A DNA stretch of 64,000 bases from Phoronis australis. Lineage: Eukaryota > Phoronida > Phoronidae. Positions 12,381 to 21,786 of this stretch are shown here, piece by piece. The stretch spans positions 1,271,588-1,335,587 of the forward strand of contig NMRA01000030.1 of assembly GCA_002633005.1 (NCBI GenBank). The letters run 5' to 3'. Position numbers and translations under genes: made by a program. How positions within the stretch are numbered: the first letter of the stretch is position 1; each line of letters starts with the position of its first letter. The notes below the pieces were generated by a model. The model had not been told where the DNA came from. It saw only the letters and a program-made list of their open reading frames with translations, and searched no databases.

Positions 12381-12789
12381 AATAGGGCCGTTCCAGATTC
12401 CACAGCGACACTCGAATTTCGCTGTATTTACTAACAATGCCATAAACAGCCGTCAGGCCCATTTACTGCCTCGTTTTCTTGCCACTTGAGTTTCAAATGT
12501 TATTCGTTATTGTCTGATTCTTTACAAGCTATTCTTGGTTGCATTACTATATTCGTCCTTCCAATGGCGACAGAGTATTACTGTTGTGCTGTGGGCTGCA
12601 ACTCCGACGTGAAAAAGTTTTATAAACTGGACAAATACCCGTGGATGCATTACCTGAAATACTTAGCCTTCCCGACTTCATTGAGATTCACGAACACGTG
12701 TCGGATTTCCAAAACGAGGTCACGCGCGTTCTTATCTCCGAGACAAAGGGGAGTTCTATCGTCGTGTAATCCGGGATGCCCCTATTCCA
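12381..12789. mobile_element. 409-bp inverted-repeat insertion with a THAP-like start
   Basis: The block is absent from the collinear copy 2 near 22395. Its ends form an imperfect inverted repeat (left 'AATAGGGCCGTTCCAGATT', right complement 'AATAGGGGCATCCCGGATT') and 'TTGAT' stands at both junctions (12376-12380 and 12790-12794). Inside, the frame from 12564 begins 'MATEYYCCAVGCNSDVKKF', which resembles the start of a THAP-type zinc finger; it is then lost. THAP domains are typical of P-element and some ISL2EU-type transposases, so this may be a deleted, non-autonomous relative. The family assignment is an inference. Confidence 0.5.
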
Positions 12790-13548
12790 TTGATGAGAAG
12801 TAGGCCAACTGTTATCTGTGGTATTTGCCAATACTTGTGAAATAACACAATCCAGTACTTGCGTTACCGACAGCATACTGTGTATTTGCCCCCACTCTTG
12901 GCGTATTGTCCCACTTTTTAAAACTTTCCCGCGGTCTCGCCACACCATCCAAATGTCACTTTATTTGACACACGGCAAAATTGACATATCATGTACTAAT
13001 GTAGTTTCCCACGCAACAGAGCCATGATTTCCCGCTCAACTAAAAAGAAAATAAAACGGGACGTTTCAAACCTTTTTGTAGAACCTGTAATTTCCCATTC
13101 AAAAACAACAACAAAAACGGTGCGAGATATTTTTAGTTGAAACATTTTCCTTTCGAGAAAAATACTGTCGGCACGTCTGTGTCTGTTGCAGGGAGCAACT
13201 CGCTGTTACGTTTTCGCTCAGACCCAGATGTCCCACGTTTTATCCTGAAATCACGCTTTTCAATTCAGTTGTTCCGGGTTTTTCGGTTCTTGGATGTTGA
13301 CCGTAACAGCTATGCAATAGGTGTTCAAAATAACATCGTCTCTTTTTACAAATATTGTTATTTTCCGGAGTCGGCTTTCTTTAGTAACATAACAATCGTT
13401 AAAATGTGTTCCAATGTCTCTTGTTAACGGTAAAATACACTACATGTGTCAGGATCATTCATTTTTACTTCATGAATAAAAAAGTTTATATCAAAACTTT
13501 TATGGAAAGTTCTACATTGCAACAAATGTGGTGAACTATCCACAATGT

Positions 13549-13705
13549 CAGTGGCGGATTTAGAGGGGGCCAAGGGGGCCATAGCCCCCCCTAAAACTCT
13601 CCCAGATTCCATTTGGCAGTACAGGGGTACGAATGTCTGACGGGCAAAATCCTGGCTAAAACTCTGCCCTGGCCCCACTGACTCAAAATCCTTGATCCGC
13701 CCCTG
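13549..13705 (-). mobile_element. 157-bp inverted-repeat element (CAGTGGCGGAT family)
   Basis: The element starts CAGTGGCGGATTTAG and ends GATCCGCCCCTG, giving short terminal inverted repeats, and is flanked by the 5-bp direct repeat AATGT on both sides. It is G-run rich near one end. The sequence matches 56139-56295 in opposite orientation and exactly the same length. Copy 2 of the surrounding dispersed repeat (near 23165) has no element here, which serves as an empty site. Too short to code; it must have been moved by a transposase made elsewhere. Confidence 0.85.
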
Positions 13706-13809
13706 AATGTATTTCAAAACTACCTGATGTGCGTTTGCCCATTTTCTGTCAGAGATTTTTTAACTTGGAGTAGTTAATAGCATTTTTTTCATATATGTCA
13801 CTGCGTTTT

Positions 13810-14605
13810 GAATTTTACAGAAAATTAAGTGTATCAGACGGCACCAAATGTCCAGTAAATTATAATATATGCTGGTGTATAATTTTGGGTGCATGCCTGA
13901 CTAAGTTGTCCAAACATTAGCGTGGGAGATCATATTCTAAAACTTTTGTTTTGATAGATTAGAAATCTTTTTAGTGTTGAAATAATTTCCCTAATGGCTT
14001 ACCTAGCCGTTTATACAACCTATCTGGTTTATTTCCTTTAGGATTCACTATTACACGCTGTTATTGTTCGCATTTGGATGACACTCTTGGTTTTTGGAAT
14101 TAAAAAAACTTAAACCAGTCTGGTATGCCAAATGATATCTGTTTTGCATCAAATTAATACATATTTTTTGCTTCTGGGGTAAACATCAAGAACTGACGTA
14201 AGGCTTTGTCAAGATGTGGCTGCCATGCAATTCGGTTGAAAAGCACAGGAATTGCGAAAAGTTTTAATGACAATAAATTTCATGGCAAGTGCACACACCG
14301 GAGCAAATGAATGCAAACAACTATCACGCATGCGTGGAGTAAATGAGCGGCTGTGAGATCGGAGTTTGAGTTCCAGGGTTAGAGCTCCATGGTAGGACGT
14401 ACCTGTTGTGTCATGCGCACTGAATATTTCCTTTAAGATGATCTTGTTCATCGCAAGCACGAACAAGCAGCACTGAAATTCATTCAAGTTCAAGTTTATA
14501 AATGCTTTCTGCCATTTCGGGCAGAGAGGGTTGAACTCCATAAGGCGTCGCAAGAACGCACGTAAGTACATCAGATGTTTATGTGGAAAAAATGCAGACA
14601 ATTAA
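13810..14605. other. No gene seen
   Basis: A 130-codon minus-strand frame at 14209-14601 has no recognisable domain and no convincing splice sites. I treat it as chance. Confidence 0.4.
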
Positions 14606-14610
14606 GCCAG

Positions 14611-14820
14611 TGTTGTATTACTGCAGGTTCACTAGCTAGGCCTCTAGAAGTACTCACCAGTTAAAACACAGCTACTCAAGCTTCAATGAAAGCCAATCAA
14701 GGCGCTTGTCCCTGACAGCATGATTGCCAGCTGACAGACTGCCAGCAGCCTCCTGCCATCAGTATAAATAAAAGAAACATACGGGGAACCGTGAAAGTTA
14801 CAAAATCACAAGACACCACA
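14611..14820 (+). repeat. LTR-like direct repeat, upstream copy
   Basis: A block of about 210 bases beginning TGT and ending CA is repeated at 16191-16401 in the same orientation with roughly four in five bases equal. Landmarks are 'ctgcaggttcactagct', 'cctctagaagtactcacc', 'acacagctactcaagctt', 'gccagcagcctcc' and 'aaatcacaagacaccaca'. A TATA-like 'tataaata' lies near the end. The arrangement fits a small LTR retrotransposon or a terminal-repeat miniature form. No primer-binding site is clear. Confidence 0.65.
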
Positions 14821-14986
14821 AAAAGATTAACGACGAATGATATTGACGATTACAACATTCCCCTCCTCCCTAAAATGTGTGGGGTCCAACTGAGAATCAA
14901 CATCATTCGCCACATACGAAAAACCTCCTAAACATTTAACCATATCCCCCTTAACGAAAATAAAGCCACTACAAAGTAGACCAAGA

Positions 14987-15304
14987 GTTGCGAACAATTT
15001 GTCCTGTCAGCACGCCATGTTTTTGGTCACATCACGTGACCTAATGAATATAAGTCCGAAAAGATTTCTGCACCCGACCGGGACTCGTACCGAGGACCCT
15101 CTGCTAACCGTGCAGACGCTCTAGCCACTGAGCCATCGGGACTACTGGTCAAACACAGAAATCCAATCAGACTTATTAGTGGGCATCTGACCCTTGATCT
15201 CCATTATGTGTAGATCAAGGATAAGATAGCCACTTTTCGAACTTCATTAGGTCACGTCACGTGACCAAAAAGATGGCGTACTGACGGGACAAATTGTTCG
15301 CAAC
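14987..15304. mobile_element. Foldback element with about 60-bp inverted ends
   Basis: The left end GTTGCGAACAATTTGTCC is the exact complement of the right end. Pairing continues inward through 'aggtcacgtgatgtgacc'-type text for about 60 bases with few mismatches. The 10-base word 'gaccaagagt' occurs at 14979-14988 and again at 15341-15350, so a target duplication may lie slightly outside the inverted ends. The loop carries a tRNA-like sequence on the minus strand. Combining long inverted ends with a tRNA-like core is unusual for one element and may reflect a SINE captured by a foldback. Confidence 0.8.
15073..15142 (-). tRNA. tRNA-like pseudogene or SINE core
   Basis: The minus strand reads CCCGATGGCTCAGTGGCTAG near its start, which holds a good polymerase III A box (TGGCTCAGTGG), and further on 'GGTACGAGTCC', a near-consensus B box. 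The acceptor ends CCCGA and TCGGG pair, and TCTGC/GCAGA form a five-pair anticodon-like stem with a seven-base loop ACGGTTA. The base before the would-be anticodon is C instead of the near-invariant T, so it is unlikely to be a working tRNA. It probably provides or once provided an internal polymerase III promoter. Confidence 0.6.
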
Positions 15305-16190
15305 ATTTTTCCACGCCTTACTGAAAAAGATATATTTCTTGACCAAGAGTGTTAGAATAACAAAGAAAATTCACCTAGAAGCAGAGAATAATGCACATAA
15401 GTTAAACACAGAAGTACCAAAAGTAATAAAAAGAGTTCAGAATGTCAGCACATGATCCCTAGCACATGAAGTAAGTCATAAATAGAAACCTAGCAGGATC
15501 CCAACCCCCCAAGGCGGGAGAGCAGTCACCTAACGGAAAAAGTTCTTGCTAGGGAGATTCCCCTGACTTGTAACTCCAAAGGGTATAGGACGCGTGCATT
15601 TCTAGTGGAGTTCTCAAAATAAAGTTTGCACTAATATTATGTACGCGCGTTACCCACAAAGCAGCCACTAGCATACTACATTTTGACGTGCTCCGGATGG
15701 AGGCCGACATACGTATTCCAACCCAAAAGGAACGCCTTAGACATAGACCTAAAATGGATAGGTTCACAGAGAAATGTGACTGACCTTCCATTAAATGTAG
15801 GGCCTCCTGGCATCTGGGACGGACATGGAAGTAACCACGCATCAAGGATACGTTATTAAATAAGGGACATAGCTGTAGGGAAAAAGTATTAGGTCAATGA
15901 AATGGTGTTCATTGACATAAGCAAAACGCTGCTTAAGCCTAAACTCACCAACTAGAAGGACGCAATAAATAAGTACCCACAAAACCAAAGGATACACAAT
16001 CCAGTTAAACCACCAAACCAAACAGACCAAGAAACCACTTGGATACAGTACCAGTCATCGTCTAGCACGGTACCACTTCCCTATTCAACCTCCCTCCGGA
16101 CCTACAGAAAATGCCCTGCTCAGGCAAAGGTTTTCAAGAAAGGTGGTTGAATACTCCTAAAAAGACCTAACCAGTGCCGATTACGACGTT

Positions 16191-16401
16191 TGTCGTATTC
16201 CTGCAGGTTCACTAGCTATAGACCTCTAGAAGTACTCACCTGTTAAAACACAGCTACTCAAGCTTCAATAAAAACCAGTCGAGGTGCTCACCCCTGACGA
16301 CATGATTGCCTGCTGAAACACTGCCAGCAGCCTCCCGCCAGCATTATAAATTAAAGAAACATCCTGGGAACCACAAAACTGACAAATCACAAGACACCAC
16401 A
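16191..16401 (+). repeat. LTR-like direct repeat, downstream copy
   Basis: Downstream partner of 14611-14820, also running TG to CA, with 'tataaatt' in place of 'tataaata'. Divergence of about one base in five between the two shows the insertion is old or that the repeats were not identical when they arose. Confidence 0.65.
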
Positions 16402-16409
16402 GAAAGATC

Positions 16410-17240
16410 AAGGCAAGACTGAATATCACCCGGGCTCCCTCCCCCCCCTTTTCATCCAATGTGCAAGTGTGCAGGTGCCAGTCAACATCTCTCTCTCCCT
16501 CTCTCTTTTCATCCAATGTGTAAGTGTGCATCTTTGCTCCGTAAGAAGGTCTTTGCAATGGTGATCAGGAATTCCAGTTACAATTTGTCTGATAGCAGGT
16601 AAATGGCGTCGAATCAGACGAATATTACGAAAATAAAGCTCGTCTCTTTCTTTGCGAGTGTGCTTTTAAACATTTTGTGACTAAGGTTCATGGACCCCAA
16701 AAATCAAATAGAACCCCAAAACATGGGAAGTTGGGTCCATTGGACCGAAGTTTGGAAAATCAGGGCAAACAGTGAGTCGGTGAGACGGTGAAAAAAACGA
16801 GGTTTTTTAAACATCAGTTTTAGTTTTCCCCACTCAATTTCCTTCACATGAATGTACATGTAAGTAAAATGTTGTGGTACGTAGGGTGCACAGCAGCCAT
16901 TTTCCTTCTTAATGATATGTAACGATAGATATTCTCCCTCATCTCTTCAGCTTTCCCCGATTTTCCTCCGCCTATTTCACCCTTAACCTCCCAAACAAAC
17001 TTTTGTCGCTACTTATTGGTGAATGGACTTCTAACGTACACTTTAAGTTTTTGCGACTTAGACTAAATGCGCAGGGCAACACCCGTGGAGATTTTGTCAA
17101 GATTCAGTGATTATTGGAAATACGTATTTAATCGCGCCTCTGTGCGGCAGAAGCTTGTCGATTTGCGACATTACTCCGTTTATTTTGATAAACACTTGTG
17201 TCTTAACATAGCGAAGAGGCAGTTATTTCTAAAACGTCTT
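16410..17240. other. No gene seen; two short duplicated words
   Basis: Mostly spacer. 'cttttcatccaatgtg.aagtgtgca' occurs twice within 100 bases (16448 and 16504), a small tandem duplication separated by a pyrimidine-rich run. It lies downstream of exon F of the stalk-like gene, but I found no supported further exon. Confidence 0.4.
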
Positions 17241-17242
17241 AC

Positions 17243-17344
17243 CCGCTGCGTTGTTTCGCTGGCTAGCATGTTCTTTTGCTGTGCTAGGGCAGCAGCTTCT
17301 GGTTCGACGGTAGATGCTAAGGTCTCCAAACACATTTCCAGAAC
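17243..17344 (-). CDS. Stalk-like gene, exon F
   Basis: This 34-codon minus-strand exon reads from 'VLEMCLETLASTVEP' to 'ASETTQR'. Its acceptor is pyrimidine-rich and ends in CCAAG; its donor is CGG|GTAAGA. Both boundaries are phase 0, which fits exon E upstream. The text 'TVEPEAAALAQ' corresponds to the conserved 'VEPK...LA.A' start of the second coiled-coil strand in the dynein stalk, and it follows the exon E tryptophan at the expected short distance. The exon after this one is not found in the window, so the coding sequence continues to the left or its next exon is too short to see. See exons D and E for the overall reading. Confidence 0.75.
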
Positions 17345-17508
17345 CTTGGCGAAATAATTGAGGGGAGTAAAATCGAGAAAGAACAGCAAGGTAGCCGACA
17401 TACAGAGAGTGTCAGAGCGGTGAGGTGGGAATGGAAAGGTAGCTGAAGGTGTCGAAATCTGAATCTTCGTCTTCAAATCTTGGTTTCAGGTACTTTTAAG
17501 TAAAACAT

Positions 17509-19057
17509 CAGTGGCAGATCTACATTTTCAGCAAGGGGGTGTGTAGGATTCCCGCCAAGGTCGAATCTTAGGCGCGTGGCGCGGAGCGGGGGGAGGTTGG
17601 GAGGGGGGTTTCCCCTCCCGTGTAAGAAATTTTTTTGTTTTTGTAGCCAAATAGTGAAATTTTCATGCATCCCGGTAAGTTTCTGGCACTTAACATGTCT
17701 CTGGAGTTTTTCTTAAGATAATTAAAAACCCTTCTCGATTTCGTCACATGAACTTGGCACATAAGTTTTTTGAAACCATATTGTGCACATCTGGGTATGA
17801 GTCACGCCAACAGCAAAAAGTTTTTGTTGGAACATCTGCTTACACACACCTTTTTTAGCATACGAAAAGTCGTATACGAAAAAGTGTGGTGTGTATACAG
17901 GGGTTTAGACAATTTCCAAATATTCAAGAGCNNNNNNNNNNNNNNNNNNNNNNNNNNNNNNNNNNNNNNNNNNNNNNNNNNNNNNNNNNNNNNNNNNNNN
18001 NNNNNNNNNNNNNNNNNNNNNNNNNNNNNNNNNNNNNNNNNNNNNNNNNNNNNNNNNNNNNNNNNNNNNNNNNNNNNNNNNNNNNNNNNNNNNNNNNNNN
18101 NNNNNNNNNNNNNNNNNNNNNNNNNNNNNNNNNNNNNNNNNNNNNNNNNNNNNNNNNNNNNNNNNNNNNNNNNNNNNNNNNNNNNNNNNNNNNNNNNNNN
18201 NNNNNNNNNNNNNNNNNNNNNNNNNNNNNNNNNNNNNNNNNNNNNNNNNNNNNNNNNNNNNNNNNNNNNNNNNNNNNNNNNNNNNNNNNNNNNNNNNNNN
18301 NNNNNNNNNNNNNNNNNNNNNNNNNNNNNNNNNNNNNNNNNNNCGAATGCGGTCACTTTCTCAATGTGAGTGCCCCCTTGGTCATTCCTTGTATAGACAT
18401 AACTTGTTATAGAGTGTGTCTTCAAACGGACTCGCGACCAGACCACGGCGCCCGCCACAATAGCAATTCTTCGGAAAAAGATTTTTTTCAAAAATATTAC
18501 ATGTACATGTATACAATATTACATGTACATGTACACTGTATGACATTGCGCAAGACAAATTTACTATACATCAGTTACAAACGTGTTGAGTGTAATAGAA
18601 TGACACGGCATGACAGATGAGGTAAAAACGTTGCACATCAATTCGCCTGAATATCAGGGTTGCGGCACCGCAGTATTTCCCCTAATCAAATCAAAATATA
18701 TCTTAGAGTGAAGAAGCTAGTTACCTAAAGAAATCAGCTATAGAACTGCTCTTTCAGCGGTGAATCCATCTAAAATGCTTGGCTACTTCAGAAGTGTCGA
18801 CGGAAGCGCGCGCACAATAAATCCCCGCGCGTTTTGCCGATAAGCCACAAAGACTCGGCAATTCACAACGCAAAAAACTATATTTTCAGAGTGAACCCCC
18901 CCCTCAATTTTTTCCAAGTTGGTTTACTTGGGGTTTACACACGCTGGGGGTGCCGTTTTTGTTTTGCTGGAGCCGCTTTTGTTTTTTTTTTAATTTTTGG
19001 GTCCTGGCCCGAGGGGGGGTTTTAAACCCCCTGAACCCCCCCGTAGATCCGCCACTG
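17509..19057. mobile_element. 1.55-kb inverted-repeat transposon, intronic
   Basis: The left end CAGTGGCAGATCTAC pairs with the right end GTAGATCCGCCACTG, and the 5-bp word AACAT flanks both sides (17504-17508 and 19058-19062). These ends and the duplication length match the small elements at 13549 and 56139, so this is a longer member of the same family. An assembly gap of 412 bases lies inside. The visible parts have G-run-rich ends and no recognisable transposase. It sits in the intron between exons E and F. Confidence 0.75.
17932..18343. other. Assembly gap (412 N)
   Basis: Unknown bases. The protein-like frames drawn across it are artefacts. Confidence 1.
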
Positions 19058-19182
19058 AACATTTAATGATTACAAATTACGTGTTTTACTTTCTTTCAAA
19101 GTTTGTAAAGGCATTGATTATACTTGCTTAAATATTTGCTTTTCACTGACCGTCTTGCTATAGAAAACCTGCAGTAAAGTAT

Positions 19183-19510
19183 AACTCACCCAATCTCGTA
19201 TTAATTCAAAAAACATACACAATAACTCACCCAGTCCCGTATTAACCCAACGTAGAATACAACTCACCCAGTCTCGTATTAACCCAACGTAGAATACAAC
19301 TCACCCAGTCTCATATTAACCCAACATACAGTATAACTCATCCAGTCTCGTATTAACCTAAACATACATTATTACTCACACAAACTCTTACTAACTCAAC
19401 ATGCAATATAACTCCCCCAGTCATATTGACCCAGAAAACATACAATAGAACTCACCCAAACTCGTACTAACTCAGCATACAAGATAACTCACCCAGTCTC
19501 GTATTAACCC
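19183..19510. repeat. Minisatellite of about 38-bp units made from an exon/intron border
   Basis: About nine diverged units follow the pattern 'aactcacccagtctcgtattaaccca' plus 'acgtagaatac'-like text, 36 to 41 bases each. Read on the minus strand, every unit contains the word TACGAGACTGG|GTGAGTT or a close variant, which is exactly the 3' end of exon E and its splice donor. The array therefore arose by repeated copying of the exon E border into the following intron. Several units keep an intact GTGAGT, so the intron begins with a series of potential donors. Confidence 0.85.
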
Positions 19511-19687
19511 AACTACTTGGTTAGTCTCGTACACAAGATCCTGGGAATAGTAGCTCAAAATATGTTTCGCCCTGGCAGCTACCTCTGGCGGCAGAAAGAA
19601 CAGGTTGAACGTTCTTATTCTCTCCCACAGTCCAACGTACATGTCTGATTTTTCGGTCCTTAGCATTTTTCTACACTTATCCCATTC
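19493..19687 (-). CDS. Stalk-like gene, exon E
   Basis: This 65-codon minus-strand exon starts after acceptor 'tacaatctgtag' with 'EWDKCRKML' and ends '...VVGLIRDW' at donor TGG|GTGAGT. Both borders are phase 0 and join cleanly to exons D and F. In dynein heavy chains the microtubule-binding tip has a 'W...K..L' helix, then a phenylalanine/proline segment ('F.PE.V...'), then an 'LC.WV' helix leading into 'VEPK'. Here 'WDKCRKML', 'FFLPPEVAARAK' and 'VVGLIRDW' occupy the same order with similar spacing. An in-frame stop precedes the acceptor, which fixes the exon start. The minisatellite at 19183-19510 overlaps its 3' end. Confidence 0.8.
19520..19680. promoter_or_regulatory. Acceptor that sets exon E start
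   Basis: On the minus strand the acceptor TCTGTAG at 19688-19694 is the only candidate that gives a phase 0 start joined to exon D. Later AG sites at about 19671 and 19641 would give phase 1 and break the frame. Confidence 0.5.
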
Positions 19688-20023
19688 CTACAGATTGTAT
19701 AATATATTTCTTCCGATGAATGAATAAAATTAAATGTCAAGAAAATGTGAATCGACGTAACACTGCGGTTACAGTCTGTTTTACGAGAGTTGTGGTCAAG
19801 TTACACTAGCAACATGCAATGTAATAGCCACTACATGTATACCTGGCTGATAGCCGCTGCATCGTTTGACCAGTGAAGGTGCCATGTCGAAAACCGGGTC
19901 GTGAAATTACTACTTTCTGTGCATGTGAGCACAGATGTATACATATCATTTTAATTGTTATATATGAAACAGGAAAAGTCACAAAGGTTTGGGTAATGAG
20001 ATTTATAATGCGCTTTGACATAC

Positions 20024-20304
20024 CCGTGTTATCCCCTCGTGGTCCCCCAGTATGAGGAATAAAGCTACGAAAACGTCTTTGATTGCGTACGGCACGTCGT
20101 TTTTGTCCCTTATATCAGCTATTGATGTCGACGGTATGTTCAAGATCTTTTGTTTTGATTTTTCAATCCTGTCGTACTTTCTCAGTTGTATAGCTGCACA
20201 ATTTACTTCTGTCTGTAAACTTTCTTCCACGTCTTCCTCCGATATTGTCTTCACCACGTTCGATATTTTGGCGAAGTCTTTCATATCAATAGCGTTACAT
20301 AGTT
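20024..20304 (-). CDS. Stalk-like gene, exon D
   Basis: This 281-bp minus-strand exon begins after 'ctttctctggcag' with two bases that complete a codon (phase 1) and ends CGG|GTATGT in phase 0. It opens 'ELCNAIDMKDFAKI' and is helical and charged up to 'YDRIEKSKQKILN'. It then reads 'SIADIRDKNDVPYAIKDVF' and 'LFLILGDHEG'. The last part matches the pattern 'ITEIKS...PP..V..V..AV..LLG' at the start of the dynein microtubule-binding domain, where the first coiled-coil strand enters the tip. Exons D, E and F together give the whole tip plus the start of the returning strand. No AAA ATPase motif is seen in this or the upstream exons. The identity is a fold-level inference from motif order. Confidence 0.8.
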
Positions 20305-20903
20305 CTGCCAGAGAAAGGACTTTAGAATTTATCCTGGTCTGGGTTAGGAAAGAGTTGAGGTCATTTTTAAAGGGCTTTGGTAAAAAGCAAAAGATGATTT
20401 TTTTCTGGCAGAAAGCGTGTTGATAGCAGCTTTAACATTTGAATTTCATTGACGTTTTTGGCTAGCTTATATAATTTTCTGATATAATATTGGCTACTGA
20501 CCTAGCCACGTGGTTCCACGTCTCCATTCTCTGTTTATAGCCAAAAGTTTTCTTGCTGTTCAGAACTTGTTCATGTTAAGATGCCCCCAGATTACCACTC
20601 GCTTCAGTCACCCTCCCCATCTTGGCCAAGAATAACGCGTTTGGACTCTCTGTCGAATATTTCTGACTAGGTCAGTTGTGCTGAATTCACACACAACTTC
20701 AGTAGTTGTTGAATCTTATACCATTGGAACTCACAAAAGTACATGTACGGAGGCCCAGTACTCCCATTTTGAAGTGATGGAAATATTTTGTTAATCTGAT
20801 AATTATGTAGCGGCCGCCAAAAAATAAAATATTTTCTTCACTTCAAGATGGCACTATTGGGCTTCCGTACAAAGTAATTTACTTAACAATTTCCTTCCTT
20901 TAC

Positions 20904-21071
20904 CTCTTTTCAGTGCTGAGCATAGTATAGTTTTTCTGGCTTCTTCTACAAGGTTAGAGTTGTACGGAATGCTAAGTTCAGAATACTGGTAGAAACAGTC
21001 ACCAATCTTGTCTAAGTCTTCATTTTTGATAGAAATAATCAGATCTAGTATAGCCTTTTTCTGCCGCAAAT
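20904..21071 (-). CDS. Stalk-like gene, exon C
   Basis: The exon is 168 bp, bordered by 'gatttgaataatgtttcag' and AAAAGAG|GTAAAG. It starts and ends in phase 1, matching the phase 1 start of exon D, so the reading frame runs through the junction without a stop. It encodes 'DLRQKKAILDLIISIKNEDL' and on to 'EEARKTILCSALKR', a helical, charged sequence. I do not recognise it, but helical text here fits the coiled-coil strand that would lead into the stalk tip. Confidence 0.75.
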
Positions 21072-21786
21072 CTGAAACATTATTCAAATCAACATCAAAT
21101 GTAATGTATCTTTTGCCCAGTTGTCTACAATGTAGACATCATGATCCACATTCGGGAAGTGGCTGAACATTTTTTTGAACGGTGATCATTTTGCGTATTT
21201 ATCACTAATTTGACTGATTACAGCATATGATGAACGATGTTACGTGTTAAAAACGATTTCAACCTATTTAAACGAGAGTCACGTGAGCTTGAGATCGGCA
21301 TTGCTATCCAAATAGTACCAGAAAGTCATCATGGTGTGCAAGTGCTTTTAAATTAATTTAAATACGAGTCTTCAATACATTCACTACTTGCACGAATTCG
21401 CCATTATGCCTGAAAACGAAGTGTTGTGTCTAAACTACAAAATAATGGTTATGTATGCTTGGAAGACGTGCGCTTTCACGTTTGCAATGTTAAAATTGAT
21501 GCTAAAACGAGACATTGTGTCCTAAACAACAATGCACAACAATGATTTTTGAAGCACCACCATGGTGTACAATTAGTGAAGTGAACTATACATGTGACTT
21601 ACCAGTCAAAAGGTCTGTGTTGCCACCGTCTTGAATTTTCTCGAGGTTTTTTATCTAGAATATTAAACGTGGTTTACAGTTCTCAAGATCAGGTGTAAAC
21701 GAAGTGTTTAAGGATGGGTAGTTCAAGCTCACTTGCGACAAGCCACCACAGCATTGCGAGTAAAGCTAGAAAGAGTATGCGTTGCT

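Larger units (their letters stand above)
12005..13800 (+). repeat. Long dispersed repeat, copy 1
   Basis: This segment is collinear with 21787-23290. Shared landmarks in order are 'ctctagccctggaatt', 'cgcgagag.ttgca', a TG-rich stretch, 'cttgtgcaatgttta', 'acagatgcc', 'tgtgtatttgcc', 'gccacaccat', 'gctgtcggca'-like text and 'acttttatggaaagt'. Relative to copy 2 it carries two extra blocks: 12381-12789 and the 157-bp inverted-repeat element at 13549-13705. I see no long open frame common to both copies, so it is a non-coding or fully decayed mobile element. Its true ends are not clear. Confidence 0.7.
14821..16190. mobile_element. Interior of the LTR-like pair
   Basis: The 1.37 kb between the two direct repeats holds a nested foldback element (14987-15304) and two minus-strand open frames (15549-15845 and 15842-16030) that overlap but match nothing I recognise. 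No reverse transcriptase, gag or integrase motif is visible, so the element, if it is one, is non-autonomous. Confidence 0.4.

Noticed and set aside
14209-14601. 130-codon minus-strand frame as a further exon of the stalk-like gene
   Set aside because: No splice acceptor in the required phase and no similarity to a coiled-coil return strand.
17770-18620. Open frames of 199-244 codons across 17.8-18.6 kb
   Set aside because: Most of their length is unknown bases in the assembly gap.
19183-19510. CRISPR-like array
   Set aside because: Units are tandem with no true spacers and derive from an exon border.
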